DNA of 35,623 bases from Chloroflexota bacterium (GCA_029782225.1 JAKOVF010000086.1:1-35623), one strand, 5' to 3'; shown: positions 16,372 to 24,315, counted from the stretch's first letter. The notes: generated from the letters alone by a model not told the origin. Program-made: numbers and translations.

Positions 16372-16406
16372 ACGCTCAGGAGGCGGCTTGAGCAGTTCTA
16401 ATCAGG

Positions 16407-17507
16407 CTACGGGGGATTATAGGCAAAATAGACCATGATCCAGAACGGGATCAGGCCGCCAACCGCAATCAGGGCGAGCAGGCCAAGACCCACCGAGGCC
16501 CAGTCGATCTCTGTCGTATCGGGATCAGGCACAACGTTGGAAAGAGGCGGCGGATTCGTGTTGGAGACTGCCGGGACCGGCGGAAGAGTCCGCACAACAG
16601 GGGGAACTGGAACGGCAGTTGTCGGAAGCCGCGAGGCAATCGAAGGATTTAGAGAGGGGGCAATCGGTTCCTCGTTCTCATCGCGCGGCGTGCCAAACTT
16701 TTGAAGCACGCGTCCAAGCTGGTCTGCGGTGCGGTAGCGCGCGGCAGGCTCCTTGGAAAGCACCTTCATGATGATCTCTTCGAGCGCGGGCGGAATATCG
16801 GGAACGTACTCAGAGATCGGAATGGGGTGAGCGTTGATATGTAAACGAGCCATCTCCTCCGGTGTGGAAGCAGTGAACGGCGGTGTGCCGCTCAACATTT
16901 CATAGAGCACCACACCAAGAGAGTAGACATCCGAGGCCGGAGAGGGAGCTTCACCCTGTGCCTGCTCCGGAGAGAAGTATTGCGGCGAACCCCACACCAC
17001 ATCAGTTCGTTCACCAGGGACAATAGTGGCAAGGGCGCGCGCAATTCCAAAGTCTGTAACTTTGATGCGCTTATCAGGCGTGACAATGATATTGTGCGGC
17101 TTGACGTCACAGTGGACAAGGCCGGCGCGGTGGGCATAACCAATCCCGGCGCAGGCTTGAACGATTAATGGAATTGCCTCAGCCACCGTGAAACGGCCGC
17201 GCTGGCGCAGCAGGCTCTTCATGTCCTTACCCGGCACGTGCTCCATCACGATGAAGAGCTGGTCTTCATCCAATCCAAAATCATGGACAGTGACAATGTT
17301 GGGATGAGATAGGTTCGCTGCCGCACGGGCTTCCTGCCGGAAGCGGTCTTGAAAATCGGGGTTGCCGGAATAATCCTTGCGGAGGATCTTGATGGCAACA
17401 TAGCGATCGAGCATGAGGTCACGTGCACGGAAAACGTCAGCCATCCCGCCTGAACCCAAGGATTCAAGCAGTTGGTAGCGATTGTTGAGAATCGTTCCCT
17501 CTTTCAT
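16407..17507 (-). CDS. Membrane-anchored serine/threonine protein kinase (PknB/PrkC-like)
   Basis: A 366-residue Hanks-type kinase. The kinase domain (about 11-270) has the glycine loop GSGGMADV (18-25), Lys40, Glu59, catalytic loop HCDVKPHN (132-139), DFG (152-154) and SPE (179-181). The residue before the catalytic Asp134 is Cys, so this is a non-RD kinase. A Pro/Thr/Val-rich linker (about 280-332) leads to one C-terminal membrane helix (about 338-362) with almost no extracellular part, so it lacks PASTA repeats. The frame is open to 17552, but I choose the ATG at 17507 because an extended -10 box sits just before it. It lies upstream of rpe. Confidence 0.9.
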   Translation of the reverse strand: MKEGTILNNRYQLLESLGSGGMADVFRARDLMLDRYVAIKILRKDYSGNPDFQDRFRQEARAAANLSHPNIVTVHDFGLDEDQLFIVMEHVPGKDMKSLLRQRGRFTVAEAIPLIVQACAGIGYAHRAGLVHCDVKPHNIIVTPDKRIKVTDFGIARALATIVPGERTDVVWGSPQYFSPEQAQGEAPSPASDVYSLGVVLYEMLSGTPPFTASTPEEMARLHINAHPIPISEYVPDIPPALEEIIMKVLSKEPAARYRTADQLGRVLQKFGTPRDENEEPIAPSLNPSIASRLPTTAVPVPPVVRTLPPVPAVSNTNPPPLSNVVPDPDTTEIDWASVGLGLLALIAVGGLIPFWIMVYFAYNPP

Positions 17508-17523
17508 CCGGGCGATTATATCA
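17508..17523 (-). promoter_or_regulatory. Extended -10 promoter of the kinase gene, predicted leaderless
   Basis: On the minus strand TGATATAAT (17523-17515) ends 7 bases before the ATG at 17507. No -35 box and no ribosome site are seen. Confidence 0.6.
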
Positions 17524-17542
17524 TTGACCCGGCCCCTCCCTT

Positions 17543-17610
17543 CCCTCCCCAAAGGCGATAGCTGAAATATGCTTGTTCCTTGAAATTATGAATGTCGCCT
17601 TTGGGGAGGG
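17543..17610. repeat. 16-bp perfect inverted repeat between divergent genes
   Basis: CCCTCCCCAAAGGCGA (17543-17558) and its exact complement TCGCCTTTGGGGAGGG (17595-17610) enclose a 36-base AT-rich loop. It occupies the space between the divergent kinase and lipid-kinase promoters. It may be a mobile palindrome or a shared regulatory site. Confidence 0.7.
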
Positions 17611-17643
17611 TGACCGAAGGTCGGGTGCGGCAAGGGCCTCAGG

Positions 17644-17656
17644 TATAATCCCCCCA
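17644..17656 (+). promoter_or_regulatory. -10 box of lipid-kinase gene, predicted leaderless
   Basis: TATAAT (17644-17649) ends exactly 6 bases before the ATG at 17656. No ribosome site and no good -35 are seen. Confidence 0.5.
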
Positions 17657-18603
17657 TGCGCAAGGGACTTTTGCTTTACAACCCGGCGGCAGGGCGCTAC
17701 CCGGTTGCACGCTTTGTACGAAGCATCCTTCGTCCCCTTAAAGCCGCAGACTGGCAAATGGATGTCGCTGAGACGTTGAGCGGCACCCATGGCCGTCAGG
17801 CCGCATACCAGGCTTCCTGCGAAGGCTACGATGCAGTCTTCGCCATTGGCGGCGATGGCACCGTGGGACAGGTTGCCAGCGGCCTGATGGAGACGGAAAC
17901 CGCCTTAGCCGTTTTGCCCGCGGGTTCGACCAATGTCTGGGCCATTGAGCAGGGACAAACACCCTTTTCATGGTGGAAGTGGTGGTCCCTGCGCGATAAT
18001 GCCAGGCTGCTGGCAGAAGTTCCCCCGCAGCGCGTGGATGTGGGCCAGTGCAACGACCGTCCGTTTTTGTTATGGGGCGGCATCGGCCTCGACGCGCAAA
18101 CGATCCACCGCCTCGAGCCTCGACCGCGGCTTGCAAAGTACTTGTCTGTGCCCCATTATTTTGCCACCACTGTCTGGGAAGCGGCCTTCTGGCACGGTAT
18201 GGACTTGCGGGTATGGGCTGACGAGAAGGAAGTGGAAGGCCATTATCTCCTGGCGGTTGCTACCAACATTCGGCATTATGTCGGCGGCATGGCCGTGATT
18301 TCGCCGGACGCTTTCCTCGATGATGGCGAAATGGATCTCTGGCTCCTCAGTGGGAACAATCTGGCCGATGCCTTACGTCACTTCTTTGATATGGTCGCTG
18401 GCCGTCATCTCACTTCGGACCAAGCACGCTGTCTGCGTTTTCATTCGGCCCGCATCGAATCTAATGCCCCATTTTCCATTCAGGTGGATGGAGAACCCAT
18501 GCTCGGCGGGCAAGAGGCCACGCTTAAGATCAAGCATCGTGCCCTGAAAGTACTGATGCCGGAAGATGCCTACCATTTGTTGAAGACACCAAACGCTGGA
18601 TAA
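17656..18603 (+). CDS. Diacylglycerol kinase family lipid kinase (YegS/DagK-like)
   Basis: A 315-residue protein of the DAGK catalytic family (YegS/BmrU/LCB5 type), which phosphorylates a lipid hydroxyl with ATP. Seen: LLYNPAAG near the N terminus, the nucleotide motif GGDGTV (65-70), the LPAGSTNVWA segment that replaces the usual LPxGTxNDxA, and late strands DGEMDLWLL and QVDGEP. Length is normal. The next gene (SH3 protein) starts 2 bases after its stop, so they are coupled. The exact lipid substrate is unknown. Confidence 0.88.
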   Translation: MRKGLLLYNPAAGRYPVARFVRSILRPLKAADWQMDVAETLSGTHGRQAAYQASCEGYDAVFAIGGDGTVGQVASGLMETETALAVLPAGSTNVWAIEQGQTPFSWWKWWSLRDNARLLAEVPPQRVDVGQCNDRPFLLWGGIGLDAQTIHRLEPRPRLAKYLSVPHYFATTVWEAAFWHGMDLRVWADEKEVEGHYLLAVATNIRHYVGGMAVISPDAFLDDGEMDLWLLSGNNLADALRHFFDMVAGRHLTSDQARCLRFHSARIESNAPFSIQVDGEPMLGGQEATLKIKHRALKVLMPEDAYHLLKTPNAG

Positions 18604-18605
18604 AC

Positions 18606-19082
18606 ATGGATTTTCGCTCCTATTTAAACCGCTGGGTGATTCTCGGGTCATTGGGAATCGCGGCCTGTCTGCTGATCAGCACCCTTGTCATCATCGGCTG
18701 GACAAATCCCCGCATCTCGCCGAACGTTGGGTTTGCTCCCGCTGATTTGACCATGATCCCCGCCCCAACTCATACCCCACTCGTTACAGCCGTACCGACC
18801 AATGATCCCCTGCTTGCTACGCCAACGGTCGCGGCCGGGACAATTGGCATTGGCGGCTACGTACAGATCAGTGGGACCGAAGGCGAGGGATTACGCATCC
18901 GTTCCGCGGCTGGCTTGAACACTGAAACGGTCTTCCGCGGCGAAGAAGCCGAAGTCTTTGTTGTGCGCGATGGACCGCAGGAAGCGGATGGGCATATCTG
19001 GTGGTATGTGGTCGCGCCTTACGATGAAACACGCGCAGGCTGGGCCGCAGCAGATTTTCTCGCGGTCGTGCCTGGACCGTAA
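18606..19082 (+). CDS. Membrane-anchored bacterial SH3 domain protein
   Basis: A 158-residue protein with one N-terminal membrane helix (about 11-31), a Pro/Thr-rich extracellular linker (about 35-78) and a C-terminal bacterial SH3 domain (about 80-155: GLRIRSAAGLNTETVFRGEEAEVF...WWYVVAPYDETRAGWAAADFL). Such domains bind cell-wall peptides or act as generic extracellular adaptors. No catalytic domain is attached. It is translated from an ATG two bases after the lipid-kinase stop. Confidence 0.82.
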   Translation: MDFRSYLNRWVILGSLGIAACLLISTLVIIGWTNPRISPNVGFAPADLTMIPAPTHTPLVTAVPTNDPLLATPTVAAGTIGIGGYVQISGTEGEGLRIRSAAGLNTETVFRGEEAEVFVVRDGPQEADGHIWWYVVAPYDETRAGWAAADFLAVVPGP

Positions 19083-19132
19083 ATAACCCTCACCCTGCCC
19101 TCTTCCTAGAAGGGAGAGGGGGAAAGTGGAAT

Positions 19133-19474
19133 ATGAACGAAAAACCAACCGGAGTCACAGCCAATAAAAGCAATCGCGAATTTACTATCAGCTGGGAGGA
19201 TGGACACGTCAGCGTTTACCCCTTTGGATTATTGCGCGCTGCCTGTCCGTGCGCGTCCTGCCGTGGAGGCCACGAAAACATGCGGTCCGAGCCGGACGCG
19301 GACGTGTTCTCAAAGCAGATGGAAGATTCCCCATCCACGCGTATCAATAATGTCGTGGCTGTCGGCTCGTACGCGCTTTCCATTGTTTGGGAAGATGGGC
19401 ATGACTACGGCATCTACAACTGGCATTATTTACGTGCGCTCTGTCCATGCCCGGAGTGCCGGGCAGGAAAGTAA
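19133..19474 (+). CDS. DUF971 domain protein
   Basis: A 113-residue DUF971 protein. Two similar halves each end in a Cys cluster: SWEDGHVSVYPF...LLRAACPCASCRGG and VWEDGHDYGIYNW...YLRALCPCPECRAG. The same fold forms the N-terminal domain of gamma-butyrobetaine hydroxylase, where Cys/His residues bind zinc; stand-alone members are sometimes next to Mrp/ApbC iron-sulfur genes, which are not seen here. Its start is preceded by a G-rich repeat rather than a textbook ribosome site. Confidence 0.88.
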   Translation: MNEKPTGVTANKSNREFTISWEDGHVSVYPFGLLRAACPCASCRGGHENMRSEPDADVFSKQMEDSPSTRINNVVAVGSYALSIVWEDGHDYGIYNWHYLRALCPCPECRAGK

Positions 19475-19489
19475 ATAAGCTGCACATAT

Positions 19490-19555
19490 AAAACGTTCCG
19501 AAGGTTTGCCCGCGCGGGCGCGCATGCACCAGTGAAACCTTTGGAACGTTTTTGC
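19490..19555. terminator. Long hairpin terminator between convergent genes
   Basis: The arms AAACGTTCCGAAGGTTT and AAACCTTTGGAACGTTTTT (one bulged mismatch) flank a GC-rich loop and end in a T-run on the + strand. On the minus strand the left arm also ends in a short T-run. It serves the DUF971 gene and the convergent small membrane gene. Confidence 0.75.
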
Positions 19556-19560
19556 ATCCG

Positions 19561-19785
19561 TTATTTTTGCGTCACAAACAAACGCAGCAGCAAGGCAAGG
19601 ATAATCAGCCAGACACTGCCAGTCCAGTTTGTGAAAGCGACCAATGCTGCCAGGGCCGAAAGGACTGCACAAAAGATATACCAGTACAGTTTGCTCGTCC
19701 TCCAGCGTTGATAGGAATCATAAGCCAGCAAGACTCCCAGAACAATCAATACAATTGAGACAAGAATATCAAAAAGATTGGACAC
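19561..19785 (-). CDS. Small membrane protein of unknown function
   Basis: A 74-residue protein with three hydrophobic segments (about 6-22, 35-52, 57-70) and a short basic loop (YQRWRTSK). I do not recognise a family. It appears real: it starts with GTG at 19785 preceded by AAAGGAG at good spacing, and ends before the shared terminator. It lies downstream of the TPR gene on the same strand, separated by about 80 bases. Confidence 0.65.
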   Translation of the reverse strand: MSNLFDILVSIVLIVLGVLLAYDSYQRWRTSKLYWYIFCAVLSALAALVAFTNWTGSVWLIILALLLRLFVTQK

Positions 19786-19866
19786 AGGGAAATCTCCTTT
19801 AAATGAATAACGAGGCGCTACTCTGATCGTGCGCCGCGTAGATAAATCAACTGTGATTTCCGGCCG

Positions 19867-21663
19867 CTATGGTGTCGGCGTTCGAGTTGGGGTGACCTTC
19901 TTCGTCGGGGTTGCGGTTCCTGAGGTCCCGGCCTTGGGCGTATTCGTGGGGGTGACAATGCTCCGTAAGTGAAGTTCGGCATCTGCGCGCATTTGTTCGG
20001 TCATCACCTTCGGGTCCATGGCAAGCAGCGCCTGCCACTCCTTGATGGCGTCTTTGGCCTCATCACGCTTTTCCTGGATCAACGCCTTCCAATAATGCGC
20101 CAGTGCGACCTGTTCATCTGTCTTTGCCAAAGAGCGACAGGCTTCCACTTTCTGGAAGGCGCTGCCGAATTTTTCCTGTAAATAATATGCGCGTACCAAA
20201 GCCAGATTGATCTCGAAGGAGGAGTCATCCACCTCGTACGCCTTTTCCAGGTCAGGGACAGCATCATTGGCATTGCCCAATTCGAGATAAGATAATCCAC
20301 GATAAAGACTGTATCGTTTTAATCCAGTCGGGTTGAGACTAAACGCCTGATTCAAGCTTTCGATGGCATTTTGATAGTCCCCTAACTCGTAATAAGATTG
20401 CCCCAACAATGCGTACGCGTGACTATCTTCGGTTTCATAAGGAATATAAGTTTCGAGTGCGCCAATGGCATTCTGCCACTGACCCGCTTCAACGTAGAGT
20501 TCGCCCAACAGAAGGAGCGCCGGGAGAGAAGTTTCGTCCAGTTCCCTGGCTTTTTGGGCGGCTTTCAAAGCCTGCTCAGTATCATCGATTGCCTGGTAGG
20601 CAGCCGCGTAGGTCAGATAAACATCCGGTGAACCGGGCATCCGCTGCTCAGCACGGTCCAGGTCTACCAGGGCAGCCTCGGGATTCGTGTGCAAAAGATA
20701 ATAGCGAGCACGTTCAAGGTAGATCTCGCCAAAGTTGGGATCAAGCTTGACAGCCATGCTGAATAATTGTTCAACGTTCGTGCCGGGATCCTGCATCAGG
20801 CGCGCACGCGCAAGGCCGAGGTAAGCTGCACCGAAGCCATCGTTGATTTCGAGGGCGTGGTTGTAATTGAACAGGGCATCCTTGGCATCGCCTTTGAAAC
20901 GATAGCCTTCACCTATCATGTAGAACACATCAGCGGCTTCAGGCTCGAGAGTGGCGATCAACTGCATGCTAGAAATGAATCCATCCCAATCCCCTTTTTC
21001 ATAGGCAACCCTGGCAGCGCGATACTGATCGTAAGACTGAGGCGCACGCGGTGTATTGACGTACAACGGGGTCGGCGTGTAAGTGGCCGGAAGCAGCATC
21101 CACAACGGCGTAGGACCGGTGAAAGTCTGCGTAGCTGGCGCTGTCGCACCAAAGAGCGTAGGCGTCGATGTGAACGTGGGCGAAGGCCCAGGCGTGACGG
21201 TAAGTGTTGGAGCAGCCGCATTTCGCCCTGGCAGCAACAGCCCAAAGACTGCCCCGCCGACCAGAGCCAGGCCCAATAACACCACACCGACAAGGCGCAG
21301 GAGAGGACTTCCGGCGACGGCTTTCACACCTTTCGGCTTGGGGACCTCATGAGCCAGTAGAAGCTTTTCCTCCCATGCCCGCGGACGGTTCAGCGGAAAA
21401 GGCTGGACGTTTTCATCTGGCGGCAAAGCACCAAGCAGGATCAAACCCCTCTTCGCGGTAGCATTTTCAGGGTCCAGTTTGAGCGCGGTTTGCAGGCAGT
21501 AAGTGCGCTCCTTGACGGAGTCCACTGCGGCGCTCATCCATACCCAGTAGGTCGCATTCGTCTGCTCGGTTTTCAGCAGAAGAGTGAGTCGCTCTTTGGC
21601 CTTCGCTTTATCACCGCGTCGCAAAGCGTCCACGGCTTCCTGGAACATTGTGTCTTCAGCCAT
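19867..21663 (-). CDS. Membrane-anchored TPR repeat protein
   Basis: A 598-residue protein. A short cytoplasmic TPR-like region (about 1-75) is followed by a membrane helix (about 125-147), a Thr/Pro-rich linker (about 150-215), at least eight tetratricopeptide units (about 220-560) with the usual Ala/Gly/Pro spacing, and a Thr/Pro/Lys tail. TPR arrays mediate protein-protein contacts; most of this one is probably extracellular. No enzyme domain is present. It is the last gene of the flavin reductase-formyltransferase-AMMECR1 operon, 14 bases after AMMECR1. No strong ribosome site precedes its ATG, so it may be translated by coupling. Confidence 0.85.
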   Translation of the reverse strand: MAEDTMFQEAVDALRRGDKAKAKERLTLLLKTEQTNATYWVWMSAAVDSVKERTYCLQTALKLDPENATAKRGLILLGALPPDENVQPFPLNRPRAWEEKLLLAHEVPKPKGVKAVAGSPLLRLVGVVLLGLALVGGAVFGLLLPGRNAAAPTLTVTPGPSPTFTSTPTLFGATAPATQTFTGPTPLWMLLPATYTPTPLYVNTPRAPQSYDQYRAARVAYEKGDWDGFISSMQLIATLEPEAADVFYMIGEGYRFKGDAKDALFNYNHALEINDGFGAAYLGLARARLMQDPGTNVEQLFSMAVKLDPNFGEIYLERARYYLLHTNPEAALVDLDRAEQRMPGSPDVYLTYAAAYQAIDDTEQALKAAQKARELDETSLPALLLLGELYVEAGQWQNAIGALETYIPYETEDSHAYALLGQSYYELGDYQNAIESLNQAFSLNPTGLKRYSLYRGLSYLELGNANDAVPDLEKAYEVDDSSFEINLALVRAYYLQEKFGSAFQKVEACRSLAKTDEQVALAHYWKALIQEKRDEAKDAIKEWQALLAMDPKVMTEQMRADAELHLRSIVTPTNTPKAGTSGTATPTKKVTPTRTPTP

Positions 21664-21677
21664 GGAGTTATTTTACT

Positions 21678-22250
21678 TTATTCGCAGAATTCCTCCACCT
21701 GATAAATTTGTATGGTGAGATGCTTGTGGCGCCACAACGCCGGCTCGGCCCCCATTTTATAGCAAAGATGATCGAGGAAATCGACAGGGTCAGGAATTTT
21801 CTCCCAGACCTGAGGCAGAAAAGTCGCCCGCCTGAAACCATCTCGCAGGATGACTCCATCAATGTGGGGACGCAGTTTTCCCGGAAGTTCGTCCGCTGAG
21901 GAATACTCCAAATCAACCGGTGCGGTCAGTCGCGAGACCTCGATCTTGATCCCGTTTAATTCGCCGACCTGCACGGGTGGGAAGCGTGGATCCTGCAACG
22001 CCGCCGCGGCAGCGTGTTCGCGGACGTCTAGTACAAGCGGCTGATAAGCTTCGATCGCACCGATACAGCCGCGCAATTCATCTTTGATGGTCAGGGTGAC
22101 GAAAGATGCGCCGTGTGCACGTAAGCGCGGCGAAACGGAATGCATATCCAGGTCTGGCAGCTTCTCCCCCTTTACCGCGTATTCCATGGATTCGCGCGCC
22201 AGGATGAGCAGAAGATGTTTCTCGGCCTGGGAGAGATGATCATTTTCCAT
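21678..22250 (-). CDS. amrA: AMMECR1 domain protein (AmmeMemoRadiSam system protein A type)
   Basis: A 190-residue AMMECR1-domain protein with the family signature LRGCIGAIEAYQPL (about 59-72), ALQDPRFPPVQ, GVILRDGFRRATFLPQVW and the C-terminal aromatic stretch before EEF. In many bacteria it is encoded with Memo and radical-SAM genes as the AmmeMemoRadiSam set, proposed to modify an unknown target; neither partner is in this window. It sits in an operon between the formyltransferase (29 bases upstream) and TPR genes. Confidence 0.88.
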   Translation of the reverse strand: MENDHLSQAEKHLLLILARESMEYAVKGEKLPDLDMHSVSPRLRAHGASFVTLTIKDELRGCIGAIEAYQPLVLDVREHAAAAALQDPRFPPVQVGELNGIKIEVSRLTAPVDLEYSSADELPGKLRPHIDGVILRDGFRRATFLPQVWEKIPDPVDFLDHLCYKMGAEPALWRHKHLTIQIYQVEEFCE

Positions 22251-22279
22251 ATGGCCCTGCCCGTTTGATATAAACTTTC

Positions 22280-22957
22280 TTACTTGTCTGGCTGGGATTT
22301 CAGCTCAAAGACAAATCCCTGCAGCTCTACCTTCGGCTGCCACGGCCCATAAGAAATGGCACGCACTCTTCTGGCAATTTCTTCTTTCGGCATGTCGAGG
22401 GTAATCTCAAAAAGCTGGTTGAACTCAACTCTACTGAATGGCTTCCTGGTCCATTTTTCTTCAGAGACTGGAAGCTCCTTGCCTTCAAGGATCAGGCTCA
22501 TGATCTCATAGAACAACACGATTTGATAGGCATAAGTCCTGGCAAGCAAGCTGGCAACATCATCGGTAGGAAACATCGGGAAGCGCTTGACAGCGATGAT
22601 CGGTCCTGTATCCACACGCGGTGCCATGTGATGACAGGTCACGCCGTATTCTTTTGCATCTTCATATAAGGCAAAGTTATTACAGCCAATGCCGGGATAT
22701 TCGGGTGAGGCCGGGTGAAAATTAAATGAGGCTACTCTCGCGCTCCTCAAAAGATAATCCGGCACGACCCAGCGAGATAGATAGCTAATCACATAATCCC
22801 CTTGCCAAGATTTCAATTCCTCCGGAAGCTTATCTCCCCATTTCCCTAATTGCGCCGTAACATCCGCAAAATTGTGCCGGCAAAACTCAAGTGCGGCTGC
22901 AACGTATGGGTCATCCTGTTTGCCGAGAAAGAGAAGCGCACAATTTTTCTTGTTCAT
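22280..22957 (-). CDS. Formyltransferase family protein
   Basis: A 225-residue protein with the catalytic core of the formyl transferase fold (Fmt/PurN/sugar N-formyltransferase). The Asn-His-Asp triad is visible as FNFHPASPEYPG (Asn79, His81) and RVDTGPI (Asp116). It lacks the C-terminal tRNA-binding domain of Fmt, and its N-terminal part is divergent, so it is not the housekeeping methionyl-tRNA formyltransferase. Sugar-nucleotide N-formylation is one possibility. The donor would be 10-formyl-tetrahydrofolate. It starts 12 bases after the flavin reductase stop. Confidence 0.8.
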   Translation of the reverse strand: MNKKNCALLFLGKQDDPYVAAALEFCRHNFADVTAQLGKWGDKLPEELKSWQGDYVISYLSRWVVPDYLLRSARVASFNFHPASPEYPGIGCNNFALYEDAKEYGVTCHHMAPRVDTGPIIAVKRFPMFPTDDVASLLARTYAYQIVLFYEIMSLILEGKELPVSEEKWTRKPFSRVEFNQLFEITLDMPKEEIARRVRAISYGPWQPKVELQGFVFELKSQPDK

Positions 22958-22969
22958 ACTTGACCAAGA

Positions 22970-23476
22970 TCAATGCTCAGAGAGTCGCCAGTATTTGCGG
23001 TTGTGATATATCAGCGGCATCCCTTCCTCCGTGCCGCGTGCGGCAACCACTTCCCCGACGAAAAGCGTGTTCATGCCGGCATCATAAGAATGGACAACGC
23101 GGCAGTCGAGCCAGGCCAGTCCGCCTTTGATCAACGGTGAGCCGGTCACCAGCGTATCGCTTTCCACGCGGGCGAGACGGTTCTCGTTTTCATCTGTACG
23201 ACCTGCAAACAACTCAGAAATCTGGGTCTGTTCCTCAGATAAGATTGTCAGACCAAAGCCGCCAGATTTCTTAATCAATTCACCGGTGCGGCTGGTCGTA
23301 TGCAACGATATTGAAACAAGTGCAGGTTCCAATGAAATAGATGTGAAAGAGCTAACAGTCATACCGTGTTGAATGCCATCGTGGGCCGCCGTGACAATAG
23401 TCACGCCAGTGGTCCACGCGCGCATGGCCGCACGCAATTGTTCGGGGGTAAGTGCCATAAGGAATGTTGTCTCCAT
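22970..23476 (-). CDS. Flavin reductase-like, FMN-binding protein
   Basis: A flavin reductase domain protein (HpaC/RutF family) that would bind FMN/FAD and reduce it with NAD(P)H. Seen: MRAWTTGVTIVTA, HGMTVSSFTSISLEPALVSISL, GGFGLTILSEEQ, and ending in IYHNRKYWRL. Two starts are possible: ATG 23476 (3-base leader from the predicted transcription start) or ATG 23457, which has GGAG 12 bases ahead. The longer frame to 23503 would run through the promoter and is unlikely. It is first gene of a four-gene operon and is divergent from lexA. Confidence 0.85.
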   Translation of the reverse strand: METTFLMALTPEQLRAAMRAWTTGVTIVTAAHDGIQHGMTVSSFTSISLEPALVSISLHTTSRTGELIKKSGGFGLTILSEEQTQISELFAGRTDENENRLARVESDTLVTGSPLIKGGLAWLDCRVVHSYDAGMNTLFVGEVVAARGTEEGMPLIYHNRKYWRLSEH

Positions 23477-23478
23477 TG

Positions 23479-23514
23479 TAAAGGTATCATACTTGCCGGG
23501 CATGGAGGCGTCAA
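23479..23514 (-). promoter_or_regulatory. Promoter of the flavin reductase operon
   Basis: On the minus strand TTGACG (23514-23509), 17 bases, TATGAT (23491-23486). The start is expected near 23479, leaving almost no leader before the ATG at 23476. Confidence 0.7.
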
Positions 23515-23529
23515 GACGTCAAAAAAGGC

Positions 23530-23565
23530 TTGACACTGAACAGGTGTTCGGGTATCATTAATAGC
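23530..23565 (+). promoter_or_regulatory. lexA promoter
   Basis: TTGACA (23530-23535), 17 bases, TATCAT (23553-23558). It is back-to-back with the flavin reductase promoter, and the two -35 boxes are 15 bases apart. Confidence 0.8.
23538..23549. promoter_or_regulatory. SOS box (LexA operator)
   Basis: GAAC-AGGT-GTTC is an exact match to the GAACN4GTTC core of the Gram-positive (Bacillus-type) LexA site. It lies between the -35 and -10 boxes of lexA, so binding would block RNA polymerase: classical autorepression. Confidence 0.85.
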
Positions 23566-23617
23566 ACAAATGAGCGATTAATGCTCATCCATGCCAGCAA
23601 CCTGGCAGGAGGCCCAC

Positions 23618-24298
23618 ATGATGATGGTTCGAAAGAGCAAAGGTCTGGGAGAGCGTCACCAGAAAATTATTGATTTCATCCAGGATTACCAGCGGAAGTC
23701 GAAGCATCCGCCATCAATCCGTGAGATCGGGGAAAGCTGTGGAATTTCCTCTACTTCAGTTGTGAATTATTACCTTGATCAGTTGGAAAAATCGGGCTAC
23801 ATCGAGCGGGACCGTAAGATTTCACGCGGGGTGCGCCTGACAGGCTCAACCCCGCTGGGTGATATGTTTCGCGTTCCCGTTCTAGGCCGCATCACGGCTG
23901 GTTTGCCAATCCCTGTCCCCACCGGTGCTGACTTCTCTCCCTTCACTGCAGAAGACTCGGTTGACATTGCCATGTCCATTATGCCGGCCAAGGAGAAGGG
24001 CAAGGATCTATTTGCCCTCCAGGTAGAAGGCGAATCAATGATCGATGCCATGATCAATGACGGCGATATTGTCATCATGAAGCCGGCTCAGGAAGCCAAG
24101 AATGGTGAAATGGTAGCAATCTGGCTGCCCGAGCGAAACGAGACCACGCTCAAGTACTTCTACAAGGAAAGAGACCGCTATCGCCTGCAACCCGCCAATC
24201 CCACCATGCAGCCGATCTATGTACCCAAGAACGATCCGCTTGAGATCAAAGGCAAAGTGGTGATGGTCATTCGCAAGGTCAACGGCTTTGCAGCGTAA
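23618..24298 (+). CDS. lexA: SOS-response repressor LexA
   Basis: A 226-residue LexA. The N-terminal winged helix (about 8-75: ERHQKIIDFIQDY, PPSIREIGESCGISSTSVVNYYL) is followed by the S24 self-cleavage domain with the cleavage pair Ala94-Gly95 (RITAGLP), catalytic Ser140 (GESM) and Lys179 (TTLKY). An AGGAGG site at 23607-23612 favours the ATG at 23618 (or the next one, 23621) over the upstream ATG at 23591. An SOS box sits in its promoter. It is divergent from the flavin reductase operon and convergent with the ubiquitin-like operon. Confidence 0.97.
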   Translation: MMMVRKSKGLGERHQKIIDFIQDYQRKSKHPPSIREIGESCGISSTSVVNYYLDQLEKSGYIERDRKISRGVRLTGSTPLGDMFRVPVLGRITAGLPIPVPTGADFSPFTAEDSVDIAMSIMPAKEKGKDLFALQVEGESMIDAMINDGDIVIMKPAQEAKNGEMVAIWLPERNETTLKYFYKERDRYRLQPANPTMQPIYVPKNDPLEIKGKVVMVIRKVNGFAA

Positions 24299-24315
24299 AA
24301 GAATTCAAACACGGA

